Source: Siphonodentalium dalli
Taxonomy: Eukaryota > Mollusca > Scaphopoda > Gadilida > Siphonodentaliidae
NCBI GenBank assembly: GCA_032622095.1
Contig: CP136062.1
Coordinates: forward strand, 162,004,875-162,068,874
Direction: 5' to 3'
DNA length: 64,000 nucleotides
Shown: positions 35,778 to 47,541 of the stretch, one piece after another
Position numbering within the stretch: the stretch's first letter is position 1
How the letters are laid out: each line of letters opens with the position of its first letter
Notes under the pieces: generated by a model
Told to the model about the DNA's origin: nothing
The model's input: only the letters and a program-made list of their open reading frames with translations
Databases searched by the model: none
Program-made: the position numbers and the translations under genes

Positions 35778-36217
35778 GTGACCCGCCATATCAAATCCAG
35801 TCGGAAGTCGGGATTTTTTTACCCTGTGCCAATGCATTCTCTTATATATGCGCGACCATAGGTCGCCTCACATATATAAGAGAATGCATTGGCTTAACAA
35901 TTTTTTATCATGTTTTTTAAATAAATGTTTCTTACAATTTTTAGGACATAAAATAAAAAAACATCCATTACCCTGCAGGGAGCCCCACACATATATAGAA
36001 GCGCATAGAAAAGTGTCGTCTGCTCATGTTTGTCTGGGGCTCTGTATGGGTGAAATTATAAAATTGTTAAAGAATACAAGAACAAATTATTAAAATTGTA
36101 AAAAATTGTTAGGCCAATGCATTCTCTTATATATGCGAGGCGACCTATGGTCGACTCGCATATATAAGAGAATGCATTGGCACAGGGTAAAAAAAAATCC
36201 CGACTTCCGACTGGATT
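35778..36217. mobile_element. Hairpin-bearing MITE (variant c), intact
   Basis: The ends are aatccagtcggaagtcggga and its complement. Inside are two 75-bp hairpins (35829-35895 and 36112-36184) around a middle segment with its own inverted repeat (agccccacaca/tgtctggggct). It interrupts the 61-bp satellite. Confidence 0.8.
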
Positions 36218-36690
36218 TTATTCACTCCTCGTATATTTCTAACCTGGTGCACACAGCTTTGTTTGATCTAATTTGATTTTATTCACTCCTCGTATATTTC
36301 TAACCTGATGCACACAGCTTTGTTTGATCTAATTTGATTTTATTCACTCCTCGTATATTTCTAACCTGATGCACACAGCTTTGTTTGATCTAATTTGATT
36401 TTATTCACTCCTCGTATATTTCTAACCTGATGCACACAGCTTTGTTTGATCTAATTTGATTTTATTCACTCACCGTATATTTCTAACCTGATGCACACAG
36501 CTTTGTTTGATCTAATTTGATTTTATTCACTCCTCGTATATTTCTAACCTGATGCACACAGCTTTGTTTGATCTAATTTGATTTTATTCACTCCTCGTAT
36601 ATTTCTAACCTGATGCACACAGCTTTGTTTGATCTAATTTGATTTTATTCACTCCTCGTATATTTCTAACCTGATGCACACAGCTTTGGG
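36213..36690. repeat. 61-bp satellite, eight units
   Basis: ttcactcctcgtatatttct recurs at 36221, 36282, 36343, 36404, 36465 (variant), 36526, 36587 and 36648, exactly 61 bp apart. Units are nearly identical. One partial unit lies at 35733-35776, left of the MITE. Confidence 0.95.
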
Positions 36691-38439
36691 TCATTATCAT
36701 GCTGGTCATCCTATAATCTAGATCATGCCATGAATCTCTATACTCTGTCTAACGCCCGTAGAGATCATATTCCACCAGTACAAAACATGGGAACTTTTTT
36801 GAAGTTTTGACAGGGAACCTTATGAAGTCGAAAAACTTATACGGGGAATATATTTCTAAGTTATTATCTGTTCCTTAATCATGTACTTCATTGTAGGACC
36901 CAACTCAAAATTACATGCTTTTCTGTGACTTTCGTGGGCCGCTATCGCAATAAACATTGAAATAATTACCCAGGAGAATTTCCATAATTGTAAGCGACGC
37001 AAAACAAAGTCACACACAAAGTCACCTAAATCGTAACATTTTGAGTTGGGACCTTCACCTCCAGTCATTATTAAGGAACAGATAATAAGTAAGAAATATT
37101 TTAATATTTGGCCTTGTTCGCCATTGTTACAAGTAGTTGGGGCAATCCCGAATGGGAATCCTCAATAATATAACCGCTTATAATGTGAAAATGCTCTCAT
37201 TATATAGGCTTTAAATTAAAGTGATTTTTTAAAAATTGACATTAGTGCATGGTGTATACTGTTTATCATATATATCACTATCCTTCCCGAAACAATTGCT
37301 TTATGATTAAATCTGGTTATTTCGATTAATTGTAGTTCGTACTTTTTCTAGACCAATTGTGTCGGTGAGGATTTTTCTATCCACAGTTTGGGCAATGCTC
37401 TTTCAGATTAAAATTAAATTCAACACTACAGTGGTAATAATTATTTTCACGGATAGGTCATGAAGTCTGCATGGTACCAGATTGAGCTAAATCATTGTTC
37501 GGGATTACCCCGGTCATTAAAGCTTAGTCATGGATGATCACCACCCCTTGCACCAACACTCTGTCTTGGAATCATACACGTTTCATGTTAACGAATATCA
37601 AGATGATCTGTTTCCACCCTATGATCACACATTATCAACTTCCCTATATATGCTAGCCGTCATGATTTTTGTCGATTATCTGAGTTTGTGACAAAAATTT
37701 TGATGACATGAACACCGACTTGCATCCATACACTAAGGAATCATAGTAATTCAAAATTAATTTCTTTAAAAAAGTTAACCAACCCAATACTTAATACACT
37801 GCCAATTGCTAAACTATTCATTTGAAGAGGAGATAGATAGATAGATATTTGTAAAGTATGGAGAGCACGGGCACAGGTCGGTATCCGATTTATTATGTCA
37901 TTGTTTCTATTGAACTAGCTAAATTTTGTTAGGTTGTGTCGGAAATTGACATGAAATAGTGTGTTGAGCATTGTTGTCATTAAAAGATGGAACTAGCTAA
38001 ATTTCGTTTAGGTTGTGTCGGAAATTGACATATAAAATATTGTGTTGAGCACAAACAAAGGATAATGGTGTTGAAATTGCTAAAAAGCTAATTAAACTGC
38101 GTGTTAATCAAGGTCTGAGTCTAGATCGAACGAGCATATCGCGCAAACTGGGATTTTTCTTGTAGGCAATAATCACCCGTTTGTCGAGAGGCTCGGTCAA
38201 AAATAGTGTTTAATAATGCAAAGTTTTTTCTACGATTGTAGATTAGAGGAAAGCACAAGAAACTTCGAGAAACACCTTTGTAGTTAATGTTAAGTTAGAA
38301 CGGAATATATATTTTAAGTACGCCCATCCAATGATTATCGCGTTCTAGGCTTATTGAATTTGTTTGGTCTTCGTTGGCTAGAATTGGTGTTTGTTCTATT
38401 GGCTGAAAGCTGAAATGAGATGTCATGAGTTGAAATGAT
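36691..38439. other. No recognisable gene
   Basis: AT-rich. A short duplicated stretch (gaactagctaaattt ... ggttgtgtcggaaattgacat) occurs at about 37913 and 37990. Confidence 0.4.
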
Positions 38440-39985
38440 CGGAAACTTGCGTGTCAAGTTTTTTGGCGGATATTGGAAAGATGGTTAGACATTCTAACTG
38501 TGAGAGCGGTTTTTGTTTGTCCAACATATTGTATATGGCATCTTCTGCATGTGATCAAGTAAATTATATTTTTAGAATCACAATTAAGTTCGCTATGCAT
38601 TTGATACGATATGCATGTTTGTTACCAGTATTGAGATATCCCATTGTATTGATGTAACATCGTTTTCTGTGACAAAATGAGGCTGCACCATCACCCAACA
38701 GTCCAACACCGGCCGATTGTGCCGTATCTTTGTCGGCTCGGTCGATGTTGGGTCATAGCTTAACGTTTCCAATTCTCTGAGAGTTTCGGACTTTACATGG
38801 CGCAGTAATCTATTAGAATAGCCGCGCGGTCGTAAAGCCGAGACTCCCACAGAGCACGCTTAATTTAGGTCGCTTTTGCTCGTGCAGTTCCGGTGGTATC
38901 GACTGATTTGAGATTTAATCAATCCATTGAAAAGTTTTGGCGGATGGAAAGATTTACGATGAAGAAGCTGGCGAGAATCCGTTGGTTTCGTAAAGAGTTT
39001 TGTATCTAAAGTGTTGCATGGTGTAAATTGTGGGCCCTTAAATATTGTTAAATCAAGGAAATCAATGCTGTTTGCGATATTGATTCTTTGAGTTTGATTG
39101 ATTCGTCATGACTATTCAAGATGTCCAAGAAAACACTAAACTCATCAAGACTGTGAGTCCAAATGATAAAAATGTCGTCAAATAATCTATAATAGGCTAT
39201 TGGTTGTTTATCAGACTTGGCTAGGGCGCCTTTCTCCAACTCTGCAACAAAATTTGAGGCAAAATTTGGACTAAACTTCTTGCCCATACCTGGGACTATA
39301 TACAGCCCATACTACAGCCAGAGACCTGTAAATAATATCGTCCATTAAATTCAAAGTCATTCCCTTTAAGAGAAAGTTCTAACAATTGAAGTATTTCATC
39401 TCCAGGTTTATGAGGATCATGATGGAAATCAAATGCATTCTTAATTGACTTTAATCCGGCATCGATTTCAATATGTGTATACATAGATTCCACGTCGAGA
39501 CTTAGGTAGGCAGAAGATGGAACTTCAATTTTCGACAATTTAATGAGGAATTTCTCCGCGTCTATTAGATAACTCGGATGGCGGGTAGCAATCGGTTTCA
39601 AATAGAAATCAATAAACTCCAAAATCTAATACGATTCCGAGCCACAGTCGCTGATAATATGCCGTCCTGGTGGAGTGTGTTGATTAGTCCAACAGCTTAA
39701 AGGTTTATGTATTTTATGTACCGGTAGCAAATAAAAGGTCCTATTATTGGAGTCAGGTTTTTGCAATTAGATACTGTACATGTTTTTTCTTTAAAACGTC
39801 TTGGTCCAGCAAGCTTTTGAGAATTAAATTGAATTTTATAACATTGGATTTCAAAATTGGCCCATCCAATGGTTTGTAATATTTAGTGTTGCTTAATTGG
39901 CGTGTCACTTCTAAAATGTATTATAATTTTCTTTAGACATGATGACGAGCGAGTTGCCTTTGTCAGTTCCTGACATGTTCTTGAT
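38440..39985 (-). pseudogene. Penelope-like retroelement (RT plus GIY-YIG), decayed
   Basis: Reading the minus strand from 39985 down, fragments appear in order: DKGNSLVIM; LLPVHKIHKP; TPPGRHIISDCGSES; a stop; EFIDFYLKP; LSLDVESMYTHI; LQVSGCSMG; RLFDDIFIIWTHS with the catalytic DD pair; FLDLTIFKG; LDTKLFTKPTDSRQLLH; RGYSNRLLRHVKSET; and the GIY-YIG part NIIYLITCRRCHIQYVGQT at 38459-38586. This order is characteristic of Penelope-like elements with an endonuclease. At least two stops (after GSESY and after SKSDLN) and at least three frame changes make it non-functional. Confidence 0.92.
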
Positions 39986-40081
39986 TAATACCGCCCACAT
40001 ACCGACACTAACCCTTAGAGAGGATAAGAACAATGCGTATATACCTTCATTCTATTTAGCCCATCCGACTGTTCTTGGTGA

Positions 40082-40605
40082 CACTCTTAGAACAAATGTG
40101 TATAAATACTACACAAAATGTGTTACATTTGATCTTAAACAAAATTGTGTAGAAATGACACATGACATATAATTATTAAATGTGTCTGTGGAATATCATC
40201 AACGTTGAATATGATTGAATATGTGAGTGTATCATAGTTATTGGATGAAATGTGTTCTATTGGAGACACACAACTCGTAAAGGCTACCACAGAACAAGCA
40301 ATTGGCAGCAGCTTTAAATTTTGTTATACACTATGTTTGTGTAAAAACTGAACAACACATAATTGTGTAGCACAAAGTTTTAAAGCAGCTGCCAATTGTT
40401 TATTATGGCAGCTTTTACGAGGTTTATGTCTCAAATAGAACATATCTCATCTACTAAATATAATATACTCACATATTCACTCATATTCAATGTTGAGAAA
40501 ATTCCACCAACAGATTTATGTCATGTTGCATTTCTACACAATTTTGTTTTAAGATCAAATGTAACACATATTGTGTAGTATTTATACACATTTGTTCTAA
40601 GAGTG
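40082..40605. mobile_element. TIR element with arms of about 220 bp
   Basis: cactcttagaacaaatgtgt and its complement form the ends. The arms carry matching tgtgtagaaatg and gcaattggcagcagct segments. No ORF; no clear target duplication. Confidence 0.8.
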
Positions 40606-42573
40606 GAGGCTAGCATAGTATTATCCAGACAAAATTATACGTCTGGTCAAGTTGATTCAGAACATCTTCGAAACGGATGTGGAATACAATCTTACCACAC
40701 CAAAAACACCGACACGCATGACATTCTATATCTGAAACATGCACCTGATGCAGGGGTGGTGTATACCGTGGCCCATTTCATTCCCACTGTCGTGGCGCAT
40801 GTCCATAGACTAGCACCGCGTGTATTTTTCCTCTCTGTTTGGGAGCTCTTCGGCGAGACGACTGCGGGACGTCACACATATTGTTTAGGATCATGGCCAA
40901 GAAGTGTGGGTATACAGTCGGTACTTTATTGTCTTCTCCTTAGCAGATTGGCATCTGTCCAAGGGAATGAGACAGCTACCGATCTTCGAAACACTCCCGA
41001 AGTTGTCCACGTGCGCCAAAGTTTGTGAGTTGCCGAACATATAATTGAAAAGTGACTAGCTAACTGGGAAGTTCGCCAGGTGTACATGTTGTTAAGCCCA
41101 TGGCTACATAGATGACCTTCTGTGAGGTTGTATACTCGTCGACCATATGCCTTTCTAGTTCAAGATGACGCACAAATCCCATATTTTTCAAATATTTAAA
41201 ATCGTAAGCTACACACTGGAAATGAATTGTTTGAAACGTTATGATTAGAGGTACCCGTCTCCCAGGAAGTGTTGAATGCTTTGTCGGTGTGGGCGACCTA
41301 TATTTATCAGACAAAGAAATGGAAGCTGGTCGAGATAATTATATAAATCAGAATCTGTCATCAGGCAATTGTTCTGATATGACTATTAGGCGCACCTACG
41401 GTTTCGGCTATTATCGGCGCTAAGTGGAGAATGGATTTCGAAATGACACATGATTATTATTGTGGGTTTTCTTCATTCCAGACGGACACGAGCTATGCTA
41501 TGCGGTTTGAGACGTTTTAAGTTGAACTAATAGATGGTCTATGTACAGTTTCGTCCATACATATCGATATTATGACAAAAAGTTGAGATTAGTATGTGAA
41601 ATTGTCGACTTCTTTTCAATTTCTGGCCGCCAGTTTAGCCGCAATCTTGACTGTGGGTACCAATTGCCAAACTCAAATGAATACATCAAATCAATGTTTC
41701 ACATGAACATGTAATTGTGGGTAGAATTCGCGTAATTATAACGCCCATCGTAAGAAAGTAAAGAATGTAAGCTTGTTTTCAAATTTCGGTCGCCATTTTG
41801 GCCACCATATTCAATTTGTAAAACAATTTCTTGCATGAGATTCAGGGTAATTACTTCAACTCAATTTTTCCAACTTAACTGACAGCATGTATGGAAGTTG
41901 TCTTGACAATAATGCCCAATGATGTGAACATGAGAGAATTTCGGTGATTTTTCAAAATCTGTCCGCCATTGTGAAAGCCATTTTGGATTTGGTGGACTTT
42001 TATTTGGATGTGATATTCGGACAGTTCTTCGCCTCAATGTTCCCAACTCACAATAGTAAGCATGTGTGGAGTTGTCGTGACAATAGAGCTCCACTGATGT
42101 TAAAACCAGTGATTTTCGGCAATTTTTCTATTTCTGGTGGCCATTTTGACTGCCATCTTGGATTTGGATGAATGTTCCTCAACTCAGGTATAAGAGAAAT
42201 CCTGGCACATATATATGCATGGGTGTTGTTATGATATCAATAACATTCATTGATTTGAAACAGATCGACATCGCGTTATCAGCGTCGATTCGACTGTGAC
42301 CGGATTATACCGGCATTTGGGAAAACGAAAGGTGGTAAAATGTTAGAAAAATAGAAATTTTTCACATTTCGAGGGCCATCTTGGCCGCCATATTGGATTT
42401 TGGTATCAGATTTTTGGCTAAATTGTAAGGGTTGTATTTTAGCATAATGAATCGAGCGGAAAACAAGACCGCATGTGATATCATCTTTACTATAACGGCG
42501 ATCAAAGGTTATAAGCAACTAAATACTTGAAATTATGCCCCTTGGCTGAATGGTGTATAATATCTTCGGTTGT
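40606..42573. other. Intergenic with degenerate repeats
   Basis: An open frame at 40603-41028 (141 codons) starts inside the preceding TIR element and matches nothing I know. From about 41590 to 42440 there are degenerate units of roughly 150 bp containing ttctggccgccattttgg and gttgtcatgacaataa-like motifs. Confidence 0.4.
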
Positions 42574-42577
42574 TTAA

Positions 42578-43057
42578 AGGTACTCAACCCGTAAAGAGGG
42601 TCCCCATCTCAACAGATTCCAACAACAACAATCCGATCAGAGGGTCCTATATTACTATTTATTTGGCTTTGGGGGTGAAAAATATTTGATTCGAGTCGAG
42701 GAACCCATCAAACAAAGCTCAGAGTTATTAGATATTGATTTTTGAAAAATCGTATGTTCTCGAGATGAGTACTTATAACTGCCGTCAATTTGGTAACCTG
42801 CTCGAGATATTACGCCAAAATTCTATTCAAACAGACAAGGATGGATAACTCTATAATCAAGTGGGTAATAATAACGAATTTTTGACTATCTTCTGGGCCA
42901 GGAAGAATTCCCGATAATGAAAAATAATAGATTTCTAAAATCGATATCTAACAAATCTGAGCTTTGATGGGTGACTTCCTCGACTCGAATCAAATATTTT
43001 TGACCCCCGAAGCCATTGAAATAGTAATTGAGAGGAGTTTTATCGGGTTGAGTACCT
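42578..43057. mobile_element. TTAA MITE family D, intact copy
   Basis: The ends AGGTACTCAACCCG and CGGGTTGAGTACCT are perfect 14-bp inverted repeats flanked by TTAA at 42574-42577 and 43058-43061. The interior includes inverted gattcgagtcgaggaa blocks. Confidence 0.9.
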
Positions 43058-43061
43058 TTAA

Positions 43062-43963
43062 TGTGAGAGAAAAAAGAAATTCATAGGCTATGTTAATTCC
43101 TCGGCCATTTGTGTGGGATTGTTCGTCAAGCGACTACATTGGTCGCCAAATTTGGTAGGGGGTACGTGGGCCCGGTGGGGGTATTTTTCTATATTGAAAT
43201 TTTGTGCACAAAAGGGGGTAGTTGTGGAAATGCCAATTTATTTCCAGGAATAAGTATGGTGAGGCACCATTTCTTTTTTGACAACTTATGTCCGACGTGG
43301 AGTTCTGCACGCAGCAATATTTAAAGTTTGGCTCAGTAGGGCAATGAATCGTGGGGATGGCTTAACCCTAACACTGTCGCCTATGGGAAATATTTAGTTG
43401 ATTGTAACCCAAAGAGACCTGGTGCATATAAAATAAATGGCCGCCATGATGGACGCCATCTTGTCTGGAGTCTCTGCGTCCACTTTTTTTTCTTGTTAAC
43501 AACCGAAAAATAGTATAGGAGACATTAAGAAAGTAAAATAGTGGGGTGAAGTTAAGTCCTTAAGGGTGCAGAGGTCGACCAATATCTCATGTCCAGACTA
43601 AATGGCTACATGTATAAATTACAGATCTAGATACATTAGTAAAGTAGAAGGGTTAAATAAAGACCAATTGAAAACTTAAAGTGGACTTTAGTCTGATTTA
43701 CAGCCGTCTTGTTTCCAATGTAGTTTTAGCAAGTCCTATATTTATAAATACTATAATTGGTTACTTGGACGTAAATATCGAACCAGGATATATCCAGATC
43801 CAATTTCGTCCTGGTTAATTGGACTTCCGCTTCCGATTCGCGAAAATTGTAAAGCCCGTGAACATTTTGCCTAATTTCGCGCTATTTGAGGTGGATGGTG
43901 CCGAACAGATTTCTGGCGAATATACCGTTTTCAGATGGTTCACATTTGTCAAATTTTGGAGAT
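43062..43963. other. Region upstream of the candidate TBC1D20 first exon
   Basis: No gene recognised. At about 43540-43575 a stretch complementary to 34313-34350 shows an old repeat. A promoter may lie here, but no motif stands out. Confidence 0.35.
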
Positions 43964-44174
43964 ATGAACGCAGAAGCTGAGGATGACGAATCACTACATG
44001 TATCATCATTCGAGAGAAGAGAACAGAAGAGTGGCACATCTACCAAATCGTTCACGATGTCACATGACGATGACGATGAACATTCTCATGATTCTGAACA
44101 AGCGAAATCAATTGCAAAGTCCAGTAAATTGAATAATATGAGTAGTACTACTACTACTAGAAGGAAATCATCTG
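43964..44174 (+). CDS. Candidate first coding exon of TBC1D20
   Basis: The frame opens at ATG 43964 (an in-frame ATG also lies at 43886) and reads an acidic, Ser/Asp/Lys-rich 70-residue segment with a DDDDE run and TTTTRRKSS at its end. It closes at the consensus donor TCATCTG|gtaagc in phase 1. Phase 1 fits the acceptor at 55148 of TBC1D20 exon 2, and the joined basic sequence resembles the basic stretch before the TBC domain in the human protein. No domain is recognised in the exon itself. It could instead be the first exon of an unrelated gene. An 801-bp transposon lies 81 bp downstream. Confidence 0.4.
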
Positions 44175-44255
44175 GTAAGCTGATCAGTTTGAATTTTACA
44201 TATTCTTATGTACCGGTACTAATCAGGTCAGGGAGAACCTAGACCCGATGGCACT

Positions 44256-45056
44256 GGAAACGGGCCCACTCGCCCCAGGGCCAGCTCGCCCCAGTCGACC
44301 TGGGCCAGCTCGCCCCGAGCCAGCTCGCCCCGGGCCAGCTCGCCCCAAGGGATAATGTCTTATTTAAGTTGTCGTTTTGCTTGCTTTCTCTCTCTCTCTC
44401 TTTCCTCTCTCTCTCTCTCTAAGCCAAAGGGTTGTCGAGAGATATATATCTTTATTAACCTCCATTAACGGAGAGCATACATCAATACATTGTATGTGTT
44501 GTATAAACGAATTGGTATATGCGGTATGTGGTCGGCATATGAAAGTGATTATCTACCACACTGAAGCCATCTCACCCTCTGAAGTGTGAGGTGTGATTAG
44601 TCGACTGGTTACTGTGTAAACAACCTGCTTCTATTGTTTTGATAGGATTTGAATGGGGACAATAACGGCTTCTAAGGGTTTCCCAAACTCCAGAGATAGT
44701 GAGATGAACTCAGAGAAAAAGAGAAACTTTAATATCCAGATTGTGAAAACAGTTCATTATTGTTATTTATGAATTCGCCGGTTCGTCGTTCAAACCAACT
44801 AGTGTGATATACTGCATGGCTATTATCTTTGCTAACAAACGTGCCTAAAGTAATCTAAATGTCAAAATTGATGGACATAACTCTGAAATATATCATAATC
44901 TGAACTTAAGAAATTATAATATATCAATATATATTAACTTATTTACAACTTTAATACAAATGTAATACCCGGGCCAGCTCGCCCCTGAAAGGTGGGCCAG
45001 CTCGCCCCAAAAACGGCCTGGGGCGAGCTGGCCCTGGGGCGAGTGGGCCCGGATCC
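44256..45056. mobile_element. hAT-like element with GC-rich 37-bp ends
   Basis: The direct repeat atggcact lies at 44248-44255 and 45057-45064. The ends GGAAACGGGCCCACTCGCCC and (complement) GGATCCGGGCCCACTCGCCC continue as identical agggccagctcgcccc. The left end is a short array of gggccagctcgcccc units. The interior is AT-rich and shared with 13650-13965, with a (TC)n tract near 44390. No transposase. Confidence 0.88.
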
Positions 45057-45713
45057 ATGGCACTAGAAATGTATTTCATCATTTCTAGTGCCGCATGGCC
45101 CCCCATAGTCGAAAATCTACGGGATACTAAAGATATCCCGTCGAAATTTCCCCCATGCCTCGCAACGGAGCTTTTTCTTCAAGTCCGGAAAGGAAGAATG
45201 TGACGCAAGATACGACCAAACCGCGATGTTTTCCGGGTAATACATGTGCTACTGCATCACCCTGACATACCTTTCATATTCCTTTTCCAAAAATGAGAGA
45301 TTTATTGAGAATATTCCGCTGGAGCCGACGGTTTTTTAAACAGTTTTAAACATTGGGTTTGCTCGATCGAACTCCGGTCACACCGCACTCGCTGTCGTGG
45401 GAGCAAGTATTTTCGTACCCTGACCAGCTCGTACCCTCCGAAAAAGTAAATTCGTACTCTAGCGCGAAACTATTTAGATATTTCAATAAGGCGTGCGTTC
45501 AGTTTCTCATCTAATAACTTTGCTTAGCTCATTTTTAACCGGGATTGAACGTATACTATGGAACCCACAGTGATCTCTTGGACGTAAAAGATACAGAAAT
45601 AGAACAGTAACATGCCTGATGTCTTGGACGTGAAAGATGCAGAAGTAGAACAGAAACCTGCCTATATATATATATATATATACATACAAATTAAATTAAA
45701 TAACCATACTTAC

Positions 45714-45828
45714 CTGTTTTCAATCGTCGTATTTCATCACTATGCGCCGTGTCGTAATCCAGTTTCTCGTCTAATAACATAAATTTGTCCACCCTGTTTT
45801 TAGGGAATGGGTCCTGGGTCTTTGCCAT
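45714..45828 (-). other. Exon-like ORF in the left palindrome arm
   Basis: This is the inverted twin of 47427-47541, with the same ATG and gtaagtat donor, pointing left out of the palindrome. Confidence 0.4.
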
Positions 45829-46365
45829 TGGGAAACAAATGGTATCCAGCTAACTGGGACCTTGGCTAACTGGGACCTTGGCTAACTGGGACCTCAAGTC
45901 AGGCTAACTGGGACCTTGGCTAACTGGGACCTTCTGGCTAACTGGGACCTTGGCTAACTGGGACCTTGGCTAACTGGGACCTTCAGATATATTATGAATC
46001 ATTTCATTGAAATCATTTTTATTAAGTCATGAGAAAGTTAAAAACAAATAAATAGATAAATAACATTAAACAGAACAGTAAAAACACAATAAAAACACTA
46101 TACAAGTCTGCTGGTTTTGCTGTATCTGCATGTATATACCCATACTGGTATGCTGTATTTACTCTCTGTCACCCATGTCACGCATGTCTGGTTCTTCAAC
46201 TGGTGAGAATACCTGAGTGCATTCTCTGTCACGCCTGTCTGGTTCTGGAACTGGTGCGAATAACTGAGCGCATTCTCTGAGCAGTTGACTGGTTGAGACC
46301 TCTTTGGCATCGTATTTGTCCCATAGGCTGAAGATTTTCCCCTGCATTACCATGGTGTTCTTCTT

Positions 46366-47096
46366 AACACACCTTCCTTCAACGAGAGTGACAACGTTCG
46401 TGCTCGACTTTGAGGCTGGACTATGGCAAGGCATCAGAGCCGTCTTCAACGACCCAATCATCCACGGCTGTTCTTTCCACTTTGGGCAAGCGTTATGGCG
46501 ACATCTACAAGTCGAGAAGCTGCAGATTGCTTACAACAGAAGAGACCGAATCCACAAACATCTCAGACGCGTCATGTCCATTCCATTCCTGCCTGCCGCC
46601 GACATCCCAGCCGCATTCGACAGACTGAAGGCAAAGGTAGACAGCCAGGTACCTCATGTCATCAACTATATGGCATACGTTGAGAAAACCTGGATAAAGA
46701 GCCCAGTGTGGTCGGTTGATGAATGGTCAGTCTTCGGATGATGTCGAAGGATGGCACAATAAACTCAACCAGAGAGCGATGAAGGCGAACTTACCACTGT
46801 ATCTCCTCCTGACTCTTTTGTATCACGAAGCCAAGGAGATTCCGACAACAATTAAGATGGTGAGTGAAGGAAAGTTGAAGCGTCGCCAGAAGAAGAACAC
46901 CATGGTAATGCAGGGGAAAATCTTCAGCCTATGGGACAAATACGATGCCAAAGAGGTCTCAACCAGTCAACTGCTCAGAGAATGCGCTCAGTTATTCGCA
47001 CCAGTTCCAGAACCAGACAGGCGTGACAGAGAATGCACTCAGGTATTCTCACCAGTTGAAGAACCAGACATGCGTGACATGGGTGACAGAGAGTAA
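46366..47096 (+). pseudogene. Truncated, frameshifted MULE-type transposase
   Basis: The first frame reads TTFVLDFEAGLWQGIRAVF, GCSFHFGQALWR and, near its end, WSVDEWSVFG then a stop. A second frame from about 46735 continues DDVEGWHNKLNQRA, YLLLTLLYHEAK and KIFSLWDKYDA to a stop at 47094. The FxxDFExAL, CSFHxxQAxW and DVEGWHN blocks are typical of MULE transposases, and the Asp and Glu are candidate catalytic residues. A small deletion/frameshift lies near 46738. The N-terminal half is missing because the inverted left arm begins at 46365. Confidence 0.88.
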
Positions 47097-47426
47097 ATAC
47101 AGCATACCAGTATGGGTATATACATGCAGATACAGCAAAACCAGCAGACTTGTATAGTGTTTTTATTGTGTTTTTACTGTTCTGTTTAATGTTATTTATC
47201 TATTTATTTGTTTTTAACTTTCTCATGACTTAATAAAAATGATTTCAATGAAATGATTCATAATATATCTGAAGGTCCCAGTTAGCCAAGGTCCCAGTTA
47301 GCCAAGGTCCCAGTTAGCCAGAAGGTCCCAGTTAGCCAAGGTCCCAGTTAGCCTGACTTGAGGTCCCAGTTAGCCAAGGTCCCAGTTAGCCAAGGTCCCA
47401 GTTAGCTGGATACCATTTGTTTCCCA

Positions 47427-47541
47427 ATGGCAAAGACCCAGGACCCATTCCCTAAAAACAGGGTGGACAAATTTATGTTATTAGACGAGAAACTGGATTA
47501 CGACACGGCGCATAGTGATGAAATACGACGATTGAAAACAG
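47427..47541 (+). other. Exon-like ORF in the right palindrome arm
   Basis: ATG 47427 opens a 38-codon frame (MAKTQDPFPKNRVDKFMLLD then EKLDYDTAHSDEIRRLKT) that ends at the strong donor AACAG|gtaagtat. It looks like a first coding exon facing out of the element; the downstream exon is unknown. No domain recognised. Confidence 0.4.

Noticed and set aside
40603-41028. 141-codon ORF
   Set aside because: Its start lies in a TIR element arm, composition is unremarkable and no domain is recognisable; kept only as a mention.
43886-43963. Upstream in-frame ATG as the start of the candidate TBC1D20 exon
   Set aside because: The 26 extra residues look hydrophobic/basic without family resemblance; the later ATG precedes the acidic segment. 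This could not be decided firmly.
46304-46365. N-terminal part of the first MULE ORF
   Set aside because: These codons lie in the inverted left arm and are antisense to the transposase C-terminus, so they are not transposase sequence.
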